From the NCBI RefSeq assembly GCF_039839785.1, contig NZ_JBDOQT010000001.1, positions 2,356,001 to 2,420,000 on the forward strand: a stretch of 64,000 nucleotides of DNA, written 5' to 3'. The first letter of the stretch is position 1; every line of letters starts with the position of its first letter. Below, piece after piece: positions 40,830-48,617 of this stretch. Under the pieces are notes generated by a model. It worked only from the letters and a program-made list of their open reading frames with translations. It made no database searches and was not told where the DNA came from. Made by a program: the position numbers and the translations under genes. The stretch comes from Pelagibius sp. CAU 1746 (lineage in GTDB: Bacteria; Pseudomonadota; Alphaproteobacteria; Kiloniellales; Kiloniellaceae).

Positions 40830-41507
40830 ATGCGTTTTCGCTTCTTGCCGGTCTTGATTCTGGTCGCCGCCCTTGGCGCAGGGGTGAAGCTCGCCGGCCT
40901 GTGGCAGACCATCAGCGCTTCGGCCCCGGCCTTTGCCGCCGGCGACCCGCCGGCGCCGTATGAAACCGCGGCCGGCGATGCGGGAATGTCAGAGGACGCC
41001 GGGCAGATGACGGAGGCTCCCGAAGGGAGCGCCTCCGGCGGACCGATCCCGGAAGGCCAGATTTCCAACATCTCGACGGACATCTTCCAGATGACCGACG
41101 AGGAGCTGGTGCTGCTGCAGTCGCTCTCCCAGCGCCGCGAGGAGCTGGAGCAGCGCGCCCGAGAGATCGACGAGCGCGAGGTGCTGCTGAAAGCGGCGGA
41201 GCAGCGCATCGATCAGCGTATTGGCGAGCTGGAGCGCCTGCAGGCGTCCATCGAGGCGCTGCTGGTCGAGCACGATGAGCAGACCGAGGCCCAGATGCAG
41301 AGCCTCGTTAAGATTTATGAAAGCATGAAGCCCAAGGATGCCGCGCGCATCTTCGAAGAGCTCGACATGGAAGTGCTTCTGGAGGTCGTCGAGCGCATGA
41401 AGGAGCGGAAATCGGCGCCGATCCTGGCCAAGATGAACCCGGAAAGAGCGAAAACGGTTACCTTGGAGTTGGCCCAGCGCCGCGAGTTGCCGCTTCCCCG
41501 CGAATAG
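40830..41507 (+). CDS. MotE-like periplasmic protein with MgtE-N-like domain
   Basis: 225 residues. A signal-anchor (FLPVLILVAALGAGVKLAGL), a coiled coil (about 95-150, SQRREELEQRAREIDEREVL) and a C-terminal MgtE-N-like domain (KIYESMKPKDAARIFEELDM; KERKSAPILAKMNPERAKTV). This fits the MotE family, which in rhizobia chaperones the stator partner MotC. Here it follows fliL-fliM and precedes cheY. Confidence 0.78.
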   Translation: MRFRFLPVLILVAALGAGVKLAGLWQTISASAPAFAAGDPPAPYETAAGDAGMSEDAGQMTEAPEGSASGGPIPEGQISNISTDIFQMTDEELVLLQSLSQRREELEQRAREIDEREVLLKAAEQRIDQRIGELERLQASIEALLVEHDEQTEAQMQSLVKIYESMKPKDAARIFEELDMEVLLEVVERMKERKSAPILAKMNPERAKTVTLELAQRRELPLPRE

Positions 41508-41534
41508 GCCTAAAGATCGGACTTTCTTGACGTT

Positions 41535-41550
41535 TTTACCGACTATTAAC
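41535..41550 (+). promoter_or_regulatory. CtrA-like box upstream of cheY
   Basis: TTTACCGACTATTAAC, one mismatch to TTAA-N7-TTAAC, 72 bp before the cheY ATG. It suggests the cheY-cheZ-motB group is transcribed separately from fliL-fliM. Confidence 0.6.
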
Positions 41551-41621
41551 GCCGATTGGCTAGCTTTTCGGCAGGTTCACAAGTGCCTTTGGCGGGCTTG
41601 ATCAATTACGGGAGTAGAGAG

Positions 41622-42011
41622 ATGTCGTCTGTAGACATGGGTATGCCGATCCTTATCGTGGATGATTACAAGACCATGCTGCGGATCATTCGGAATTTGC
41701 TGAAGCAGTTGGGTTTCAACAACGTCGATGAAGCCACCGACGGCAGCGCCGCGCTGCAGAAGCTGCGCGACAAGGAATACCATCTGGTCATTTCCGACTG
41801 GAACATGGAACCGATGAGCGGCATGCAGCTGCTGACGGAAGTGCGCGCCGACACCAAGCTGAAGGATCTGCCCTTCATCATGATCACGGCCGAGAGCAAG
41901 ACCGAGAACGTGATCGCGGCGAAGGAAGCCGGCGTGAGCAACTACATCGTCAAGCCGTTCAACGCAGCGACCTTGAAGACCAAGCTCGCCGCGGTCCTTG
42001 GAAACTTCTAA
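41622..42011 (+). CDS. cheY: CheY single-domain response regulator
   Basis: 129 residues from the ATG at 41622 (GGAG seven bases upstream). All receiver residues are present: Asp14/Asp15, phospho-acceptor Asp59 (SDWNMEPMSG), Thr89 and Lys111. The pattern DWNMEPMSGMQLL is typical of motor-binding CheY. Phospho-CheY binds FliM to change rotation. It is followed by its phosphatase cheZ; no cheA, cheW or receptor gene is in the window. Confidence 0.93.
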   Translation: MSSVDMGMPILIVDDYKTMLRIIRNLLKQLGFNNVDEATDGSAALQKLRDKEYHLVISDWNMEPMSGMQLLTEVRADTKLKDLPFIMITAESKTENVIAAKEAGVSNYIVKPFNAATLKTKLAAVLGNF

Positions 42012-42056
42012 GCCCTTATTCAACAAAGCTCCCGTATTTGGGCTAGGAGGCAAATC

Positions 42057-42713
42057 ATGGCTGTCTCGGCCGTAAAAGAAAAAATCATGGCGCAGCTCCA
42101 GGAACTGCATAAGACAGATGGGGCGATCGACCCCGCCGAAGTCGTCGCCATCGTCGAATCGGTTATCGACAGCATCGAGGGAGACCTCACGGCCGTCGGC
42201 TTGAAGGTCTATGCCGACATCGAGGCCCTGGCGCGCTACATCAACACCGCCCGCGCCGAGATTGCCGAGCTGCGGCCCGACGACATCAACTCCGAACATC
42301 TGCCCGCCGCCACGGACGAACTGACGGCCATCGTCGGCGCGACCGAACAGGCGACGCATCAGATCTTCGAAGCCGTCGAAGGCATCGAAGCCTTGACCGA
42401 GAAGATGAAGCCGGAGGTCGCCGAGCAGGTCTCGGCGGCGGTCACGTCGATCTTCGAGGCTTGCGGATTCCAGGACATCACGGGTCAGCGCATCACCAAG
42501 GTGGTCACCGCCCTGCAACAGGTCGAGTCCAAGGTTGATGCGCTGCTGCATGCTTTCGGCGACGACATCAAGTGCGATGCGCCGCGCAAGGCGGCAGAGA
42601 AGAAGACCACGCCGAGCGGTGCCCCCGCGCGTCCCGACGAGGATCTTCTGAACGGCCCGCAGCTGCCTGAGAACGCGATCAGCCAGGACGATATCGACGC
42701 GCTGTTCGGGTGA
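42057..42713 (+). CDS. cheZ: CheZ phospho-CheY phosphatase
   Basis: 218 residues, long helices with the catalytic signature GFQDITGQRI (Asp140, Gln144 in the positions of the E. coli Asp143/Gln147 pair). The C terminus ISQDDIDALFG is the CheY-P binding tail and resembles the FliM docking peptide (LDQSEIDSLLG). CheZ dephosphorylates CheY. The gene starts 45 bp after cheY and ends 7 bp before the MotB-like gene. Confidence 0.92.
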   Translation: MAVSAVKEKIMAQLQELHKTDGAIDPAEVVAIVESVIDSIEGDLTAVGLKVYADIEALARYINTARAEIAELRPDDINSEHLPAATDELTAIVGATEQATHQIFEAVEGIEALTEKMKPEVAEQVSAAVTSIFEACGFQDITGQRITKVVTALQQVESKVDALLHAFGDDIKCDAPRKAAEKKTTPSGAPARPDEDLLNGPQLPENAISQDDIDALFG

Positions 42714-42720
42714 GGGGCCG

Positions 42721-43404
42721 ATGGCTGGTGCCTCATCTCAAAAGGGCTACCAGAAGAGCAGCAGCCATATTGTCGCCCTGCTGAGCCTGAAGATTCTGCT
42801 TCTGGCGTTCTTCATTCTTCTGAACGCACTGTCCAGCTTCGAGGAAGAAAAGCGCTCGGCCGTCGTCGACAGCGTGCGCGAGGCTTTCCAGGGCGTGTTG
42901 CCGGCTTCGGTCAACCTGCGGCGGAATCCGGCGGCCCTCGACGTCTTCAAGGGCGCCGAGGAGGTCATCGACGAGCTGCATCAGATCTTCGGGGCCGGCC
43001 TGCCCATCGTCGAGCGCGAAGACAGCCCCGGCAGTTGGACGCTGCAGGTGGACGTTCCGGAAAGCGAGCTCTTTTCCGAGGACGGAAGGGAATTGCTGCC
43101 CGTCGGTGCCGAGATTCTGCGTCTGATCGCCGGTGTGCTGGGCGACCCGGAGGCCGCAAGGGCGGTCTACCGCCTGGATCTCTTGTACGGCGTGCGGGGC
43201 AGCAACAGTGGTCTGGATGGCCACCGCGAGGCCCTGGCGCGTGCCGGCGTGCTGGTGCGCGAGCTGGAACGCCAGGGCTTGACGTCGTCGCGCCTGTCCA
43301 CCGGGCTGCTGCCGTCCTTTGCGGGGCAGGTGCGCCTCTACTTTACCGTCCAGCTCGATGCGCCGCGGCCGGCTGGGGCGGCGGCGGGCGGCGGGGAGAA
43401 CTGA
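42721..43404 (+). CDS. MotB-like membrane protein lacking the proton-carrying Asp
   Basis: 227 residues. One N-terminal membrane segment (IVALLSLKILLLAFFILLNA, 17-36) followed by SSFEEEK, matching the MotB pattern FFVLLFSMSTIKEE of the next gene. The MotB aspartate eight residues before FF is Ser22 here and a Lys sits at 24. The periplasmic part (about 40-215) looks OmpA-like but weakly conserved. I infer a non-conducting MotB paralogue that pairs with or scaffolds MotB, as the two genes are one base apart. An unrelated single-pass OmpA-like protein is possible. Confidence 0.6.
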   Translation: MAGASSQKGYQKSSSHIVALLSLKILLLAFFILLNALSSFEEEKRSAVVDSVREAFQGVLPASVNLRRNPAALDVFKGAEEVIDELHQIFGAGLPIVEREDSPGSWTLQVDVPESELFSEDGRELLPVGAEILRLIAGVLGDPEAARAVYRLDLLYGVRGSNSGLDGHREALARAGVLVRELERQGLTSSRLSTGLLPSFAGQVRLYFTVQLDAPRPAGAAAGGGEN

Positions 43405-43405
43405 C

Positions 43406-44206
43406 ATGGCCGACCAGCGCGGTTCCGCAGCGCCCAAGACGCGCGACAAGCCCGGCCGGCGCCCGCCCGAGCCGGCGGAGGGCTGGCACAGGGTCTCCGG
43501 CGGGATCCTCGTCTATCGCGGCGGCCAGGACACCTCTCAAGCCTGGCTGCTCACCTTCACCGACCTTGCGGCGCTGATGCTGACGTTCTTCGTGCTGCTG
43601 TTCTCGATGTCGACGATCAAGGAGGAGTCCTGGCAGAACCTGGTGGATGCCCTGGCGCCGCGTCTGCCCAGCCTGCAAGAGGTCACCGTCGCCCTGCCGA
43701 CCGCCGACAAGACGGCCGACGAGGTGGAGCGGGTGCCGGGCACCGACCTGGACTATCTGGCCGCAGTGCTGAAGGAGCAGATGGAGGCCAACGATGCTCT
43801 CGTCGGGGCGCGGGTGAGCCGCGAGGCGGAGAGCCTCGTCATTTCCATGCCCGGCGACCTGTTGTTTCCGCCAGGGGCGATCGAACTGGGCGACGGCGGC
43901 GAGAAGGCCGTCTTCGCGCTCAGCGGGGTGCTGCGCAACCTGCGCAACGTCGTCGAGGTGGCGGGTCACGCCGACCCCAGCCAGCCGCAGAGCCTCTATC
44001 CTTCCAATTGGGAACTTTCGCTGGCCCGCGCGGCGGCGGTCTCCGGCCGCCTGACCGAGCTGGGCTATCAGGGCAGCATCGTCGTGCGCGGCTACGGCGC
44101 GGCCCGCTACGCAGAGGTCGACGCCGATCTGCCTGCCGAAGAGCGCAGGGCCCGGGCGCGCCGTGTCGACATCGTGGTCCACGCCTATGCCGGGGAGGTG
44201 CGCTGA
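43406..44206 (+). CDS. motB: MotB-type stator protein with OmpA-like domain
   Basis: 266 residues from the ATG at 43406, one base after the previous stop. A basic N-terminal tail, then AWLLTFTDLAALMLTFFVLL with the proton-binding Asp53, a plug-like segment and an OmpA-like peptidoglycan-binding domain (VVEVAGHADPSQPQSLYPSN; ELSLARAAAVSGRLTELGY). It should pair with MotA (6303-7145). Its stop overlaps the next start (TGATG). Confidence 0.9.
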   Translation: MADQRGSAAPKTRDKPGRRPPEPAEGWHRVSGGILVYRGGQDTSQAWLLTFTDLAALMLTFFVLLFSMSTIKEESWQNLVDALAPRLPSLQEVTVALPTADKTADEVERVPGTDLDYLAAVLKEQMEANDALVGARVSREAESLVISMPGDLLFPPGAIELGDGGEKAVFALSGVLRNLRNVVEVAGHADPSQPQSLYPSNWELSLARAAAVSGRLTELGYQGSIVVRGYGAARYAEVDADLPAEERRARARRVDIVVHAYAGEVR

Positions 44207-47200
44207 TGCGGACGCTGCTGCTCCGCCTCTGCCTGATCCTCGCCGCCGCCGCGCCCTTCGCCGCTGCCGAGGCGGTGTCCGCGCCGGCCTCCGTTTCCAT
44301 AAGGGGCGGCCTGCACGAGGATTATGGCCGCCTCGTCTTCGACTGGCCCAGCCGGGTCGGCTACCGCGCGCGCATCGAAGGCGACCGGCTGGTCATCAGC
44401 TTCGATGAGGCGGCGGAATTCCGCGGCGCGGTGATGCGCGGCGGCCTGGCGGGCTACGCCGCGGCGCCGCAGGTCTCCGACGACGGCCGGACCCTGACCC
44501 TGCCGCTGGCCACCGCTCACGCGCTGAAACATTTTCGCCTCGACAACAAGGTGGTGATCGATCTGCAGAAAGCGGCAGTCGAGACGCAAGAGGCCGCCGC
44601 GGCGGCACCGGTGGAACAGCCGCCGAAGGAAGCGGCGGCGTCGCCGCAAGCCGAGCTGCCCCGGGTGCGGGTACGCGGCGGCCAGCACAGCGATTTCAGC
44701 CGCCTGGTCTTCGATTGGGCCGAGCCCGTGGGCAACGTGCTTGAGGAAGCGCCGGGGCGCGCGCGCATCGTGTTCGACCGGCCGGCCGATTTCGACACCT
44801 CCGGCCTGCGTCCCGGCCGCCTGGCGCAGATTGCCGGCGTTTCCGCCACGCGGGACGGCGTCACGGTGGAGGTGCCCGAGGGAAGCCGTCTGAAGGTCAC
44901 CCGCAGCGGCGCGAAGGTGGTGCTCGACATCTTCGCCGCGGCCGAGCCGGAACGGCAGGAACCCGCACCGCCGCCCGCGGTGGAGAAGGTCCCGGCCGCC
45001 GCCGGGCCGAAGGTGGCGGATCTCACGCCACGCGAGGCGCCGCAGTCGGCGGAGAAGCCCGCCGCAACGCTGGCCGGGGAAGCTGCGGAGACGCCTTCCG
45101 GGGCGCCCGAGGAGAAGGTGGCGGCCGTGGCGGAGAGCCCGGCGCCGACCCCGCTGGTGCCCAAGACGATGGGCGGCGAGGTGGAGGCGACGCCGCGTTC
45201 CGTGCAGCCGCCGCGCCATGCCGCCGCCACGCCGCCGGCAGCGGCGAAGGCGCCGCTAGAGGAAACCCCCGGGCCCACCAGGCTCGCCGATGCCCAGCCC
45301 GCCGATGCCCAGCCCGCCGACGCCCAGCCGGCCGATGACAAATCCGCAGGCAAGCCGGCGCCGGCCAAGACCGCCCAGGTCGAGCCCATCGAAGCCAAGG
45401 GCGATCCCGGGAAGGCCGCGCCGGCCAAGGCGGCGGCGATTCCCGACAGCGCGCGCGGCGGTCTGGAGATCAAGACCGAGCCGATGCCGAGCTTCATGAA
45501 CTCGAGCGCCCAAGGGCCGAAAGCGGAAGGCTTCGTGCCGGTGGTGATGACTTTCTCCTGGCAGCGCCCGACAGCGGCGGCGGCCTTCCGCCGCGGTGAG
45601 AAGCTCTGGCTGGTCTTCGACCGGCCGGCGCCCAAGGACGTCGTCGAGCGTATTGCCGCCGGCGCCCCGCACCTGGGCGAGGTCCGTCTGATGGAAGACG
45701 GGGGCTCGACGATCCTGATCATCGGCGCCGCGCCGACGGTGGTCCCTCGGCTGAGCCGCGAAGGCAGCCGCTGGACCGTCGACCTGCGCCCGCGCAGCCC
45801 GCTGCCCGAACGCGGCCTGGCGGCCCCGGTGATTGAATCTGCAAGCGAGAAAGACGGGCCGGGGAGCCGCATCCGCTTCCCGGTGATCGGTGCCGGGCGC
45901 ATGACCTGGGTCAGCGATCCGGACGCCGGCGACCGCCTGGTCGTGATCCCGACGCGCGGCGCCGGCATGGGCCTGACCCTGCCCTACAGCTTTCCGCAGT
46001 TTCGGAGCCTGCAGACCCAACAGGGCATCGCCCTGCAGCCGCTGAGCCCGGGGATCGAGGTGGCGACTATCCGCAGCGGCGTGCTGGTGCGCGACCGGGA
46101 CGGCCTGCTGGTCTCCCAGGCCAAGGAGCGCCGCGGCGCCGAGCGCGCCGCCGACACGCTGAGCAACAGCCCGGGCCTCTTCGACCTGGAGGCTTGGCGG
46201 CGTGGCGGGATCGAGGACTATCAGGACAATCGCCAGGCGCTGCAGCAGGCCATGCGCGGCCTGGAAGGCGAGCGCCTCGGCATCGCCCGGCTCGACCTGG
46301 CGCGCTTCTACTTCGCCCATGGCCTGGACAGCGAGACGCTCGGATCGGTCGAGGTGATCGAAGCGGAGAACCCGCGCCTGGCGCTGGACCCCGAAGTCCG
46401 CCTGCTCAAGGGCGCCAGCCAGGTCATGCTGCAGGACTTCCGTGGGGCTTCCGTCAGCCTCGCCCATCCGGCCCTGGTCGGCGAGCGCGAGGCGATGCTC
46501 TGGCAGGCCGCCTTGGCCGCGCAGGCGGAGGACTGGCCGGCGGCGGCTACCGGCTTCGCAGAGGCTCTGGACCTGATCGCCGCCTACCCACGCAATCTGC
46601 GGCTCGATCTCGGCTTGGCGGCGGCGGAGTCCTTCCTGCGCGCCGGCAACCTGGAGGCTGCGACGATCCAGATCGGCAACCTGCTGCGGGGCCAGTTGGA
46701 CGACCGTGAGATGGCCCGTGTGAAGCTCGTCCAGGGTGCCTTGCAGCACGCCAACGGCGATCCCGAGCAGGCGCGCAAGCTGTGGATGGAAGCCCGCGAC
46801 GGGCCGCACCGCCCGACCCAGGCGCGCGCCCGCTTGGCGTTGATCGACCTGGGGATGGAAGAGGGCACTCTCTCGCCCTCCGCCGCCATTGCGGAGCTGG
46901 AGCGCCTGCGTTTCGCCTGGCGCGGCGACCTCTTCGAGTTCACGCTGCTGCGCAAACTGGCGGACCTCTATGTGCGCGAGGACCGCCACCGCGACGCGCT
47001 CTATGCCTTGCGTGAGGCGGTCAGCAACTTCCCCGACGGACCGGCGGCGCGCAATGCGGCTCAGCGTATGCGTGAGGTCTTCGCCGAGATCTACCGCGGC
47101 GCCGGCGATCCGGAGGTGCCGCCGCTGCGCGCCCTGGCGCTGTACCAGGAGTTCATGGAGCTGACCCCCGTGGGCCCCGAGGGCGATCGCATGATCGCCG

Positions 47201-47874
47201 GTCTGGCCGACCGCCTGGTCGAGGTCGATCTGCTGGACCGCGCCGCCGAACTGCTGGAGGGGCAGGTCCGCTACCGGTTGGAAGGTGCGGAGAAGGCCCG
47301 CATCGGGGCCCGCCTGGCGCTGGTGCGTTTGCTCGACCGGAACCCCGAAGCGGCGCTGGAAGCGCTGCAGGTCAGCGAGGTGGAAGGTCTCGGCGATAAA
47401 CTGCAGAAACAGCGGCGCCAGTTGCGCGCCCGTGGCCTGTCGGACCTGGGGCGGACCGACGAGGCGCTGGACATGCTGGAAGGCGACGGCAGCCTGGATG
47501 CCGAACGGCTGCGCGCCGACATTCACTGGCGCCAGCGCCAATGGCCCTCGGCCGTCGCGTCCCTTACGAAGCTGATCCCCCTGCTGCCGCCGCGCCGGCC
47601 GATGGAGGAGGAGGAAAGCCAGCTCGTGGTGAACCTCGCCGTCGCTCTCATGCTGTCGGATCAGACCGTGGATCTGGAAGACCTGGACCGCCGCTACGGC
47701 GCGGCCATGGCCAGGGGTCCTCATGCCGATACCTTCAAGCTGTTGGTCGGCGACGGAGAGAAGGTCGCCGTCGGCTCCATCGCCGACGAACTCGGCAAGG
47801 TGAGCGAAGCGCAGGATTTCATGGCCAATTACCGTGAACGCCTGCGCGGCGGGAACCTCAGCCAGCTGAACTAG
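44206..47874 (+). CDS. 1222-residue periplasmic protein with AMIN-like repeats and a helical-repeat C-terminal half
   Basis: A signal peptide (LLLRLCLILAAAAPFAAAEA) is followed by at least two similar beta domains at about 25-125 and 150-250: SIRGGLHEDYGRLVFDWPSR versus RVRGGQHSDFSRLVFDWAEP. A third related one lies near 450 (FSWQRPTAAAAFRRGEKLWL). Between them is an Ala/Pro/Glu linker with three 5-residue repeats (ADAQP). From about 650 to the end it is an all-helical TPR-like solenoid. I do not recognise a named family. Repeated AMIN-like domains and the signal peptide suggest an envelope scaffold. Start overlap with motB (TGATG) suggests a role in the stator or its localisation. Confidence 0.75.
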   Translation: MRTLLLRLCLILAAAAPFAAAEAVSAPASVSIRGGLHEDYGRLVFDWPSRVGYRARIEGDRLVISFDEAAEFRGAVMRGGLAGYAAAPQVSDDGRTLTLPLATAHALKHFRLDNKVVIDLQKAAVETQEAAAAAPVEQPPKEAAASPQAELPRVRVRGGQHSDFSRLVFDWAEPVGNVLEEAPGRARIVFDRPADFDTSGLRPGRLAQIAGVSATRDGVTVEVPEGSRLKVTRSGAKVVLDIFAAAEPERQEPAPPPAVEKVPAAAGPKVADLTPREAPQSAEKPAATLAGEAAETPSGAPEEKVAAVAESPAPTPLVPKTMGGEVEATPRSVQPPRHAAATPPAAAKAPLEETPGPTRLADAQPADAQPADAQPADDKSAGKPAPAKTAQVEPIEAKGDPGKAAPAKAAAIPDSARGGLEIKTEPMPSFMNSSAQGPKAEGFVPVVMTFSWQRPTAAAAFRRGEKLWLVFDRPAPKDVVERIAAGAPHLGEVRLMEDGGSTILIIGAAPTVVPRLSREGSRWTVDLRPRSPLPERGLAAPVIESASEKDGPGSRIRFPVIGAGRMTWVSDPDAGDRLVVIPTRGAGMGLTLPYSFPQFRSLQTQQGIALQPLSPGIEVATIRSGVLVRDRDGLLVSQAKERRGAERAADTLSNSPGLFDLEAWRRGGIEDYQDNRQALQQAMRGLEGERLGIARLDLARFYFAHGLDSETLGSVEVIEAENPRLALDPEVRLLKGASQVMLQDFRGASVSLAHPALVGEREAMLWQAALAAQAEDWPAAATGFAEALDLIAAYPRNLRLDLGLAAAESFLRAGNLEAATIQIGNLLRGQLDDREMARVKLVQGALQHANGDPEQARKLWMEARDGPHRPTQARARLALIDLGMEEGTLSPSAAIAELERLRFAWRGDLFEFTLLRKLADLYVREDRHRDALYALREAVSNFPDGPAARNAAQRMREVFAEIYRGAGDPEVPPLRALALYQEFMELTPVGPEGDRMIAGLADRLVEVDLLDRAAELLEGQVRYRLEGAEKARIGARLALVRLLDRNPEAALEALQVSEVEGLGDKLQKQRRQLRARGLSDLGRTDEALDMLEGDGSLDAERLRADIHWRQRQWPSAVASLTKLIPLLPPRRPMEEEESQLVVNLAVALMLSDQTVDLEDLDRRYGAAMARGPHADTFKLLVGDGEKVAVGSIADELGKVSEAQDFMANYRERLRGGNLSQLN
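45286..45330 (+). repeat. 3 x 15-bp tandem repeat
   Basis: GCCGATGCCCAGCCC twice, then GCCGACGCCCAGCCG, encoding ADAQP three times in the linker of the 1222-residue protein. Confidence 0.9.
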
Positions 47875-47902
47875 AGTCCCCCCTCGCCGAACGCGCGGCA
47901 GG

Positions 47903-48538
47903 TTACGGGGGCCGCGCCCAGGCCAGTTCCACCCCAAGGGCAATGAGCAGGCACCCGCAGAGCCGACGGAGCAGCCTCAACGAGGTTGCGGAGGAGCGAA
48001 GTCGGGCCGCGGCCGCTTGCGATGCTTCGATCAGGACGGCATCCGTCAGGCTGAACATCGCATTCACCGTCACACCCAGGACGACGATCTGTCCCCAGAC
48101 CGGCCATGCCGCCTCCGGGTCCGTGAACTGCGGCAGGAAGGCGAGGAAGAAAAGAGCTGTCTTGGGGTTCGTGGCTTCCACGATGGCGCTGTCGCGGAGT
48201 GCGCTTCGCGCCGTCGGCGCCTTTGACTTGCCAGCCCGCCGTACTGGCGCGGGAGTGCCCCTCAAGTAGGTGAAGCCAAGCCAGAGAAGGTAGGATGCGC
48301 CGATCAGCTTCATTGCGGTGAATACTGCGGGCATCACGGAAAGCAGGGCCGAGACTCCAAAGGCCGCCGCCGCGACATGCCCAAGGCCGGCGAGATGGAA
48401 ACCCAGCGCGGACCACCAGCCGGCCCTGCGGCCTGACGCCAGCGTTCGCGCCGCCACGTAAACCATCGACGTTCCAGGCAGGCAGGCGAAGGCCGCCGAA
48501 GCCAGAAAGAAGGAGATCAGCAAGTCTGCAGGCGGCAT
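47903..48538 (-). CDS. LysE/RhtB-family amino-acid exporter
   Basis: 211 residues with about six hydrophobic segments and the family pattern LPGTSMVYVAARTLASGRRA near the N terminus, then LWLGFTYLRG and EATNPKTALFFLAFLPQF. It exports amino acids or similar small metabolites; the substrate cannot be told. It is the last of four minus-strand non-flagellar genes and converges with the 1222-residue gene (28 bp apart), with no terminator visible between. Confidence 0.85.
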   Translation of the reverse strand: MPPADLLISFFLASAAFACLPGTSMVYVAARTLASGRRAGWWSALGFHLAGLGHVAAAAFGVSALLSVMPAVFTAMKLIGASYLLWLGFTYLRGTPAPVRRAGKSKAPTARSALRDSAIVEATNPKTALFFLAFLPQFTDPEAAWPVWGQIVVLGVTVNAMFSLTDAVLIEASQAAAARLRSSATSLRLLRRLCGCLLIALGVELAWARPP

Positions 48539-48617
48539 GGGCCAGTTCCCTCGCGTGATCCTCCAGACTTACACGCGGCCCGCAGATTCCAAGGGCGTCA
48601 AATGGTCGCCCGCAGGA

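Noticed and set aside
43319-43405. Earlier in-frame start for motB
   Set aside because: It would overlap the previous gene by more than 80 bp; the ATG at 43406 is one base after its stop and gives a normal MotB N terminus.
45256-47943. 895-codon minus-strand frame opposite the 1222-residue protein gene
   Set aside because: Composition is that of a reverse-frame shadow; the plus strand has a signal peptide, overlap with motB and repeated domains.
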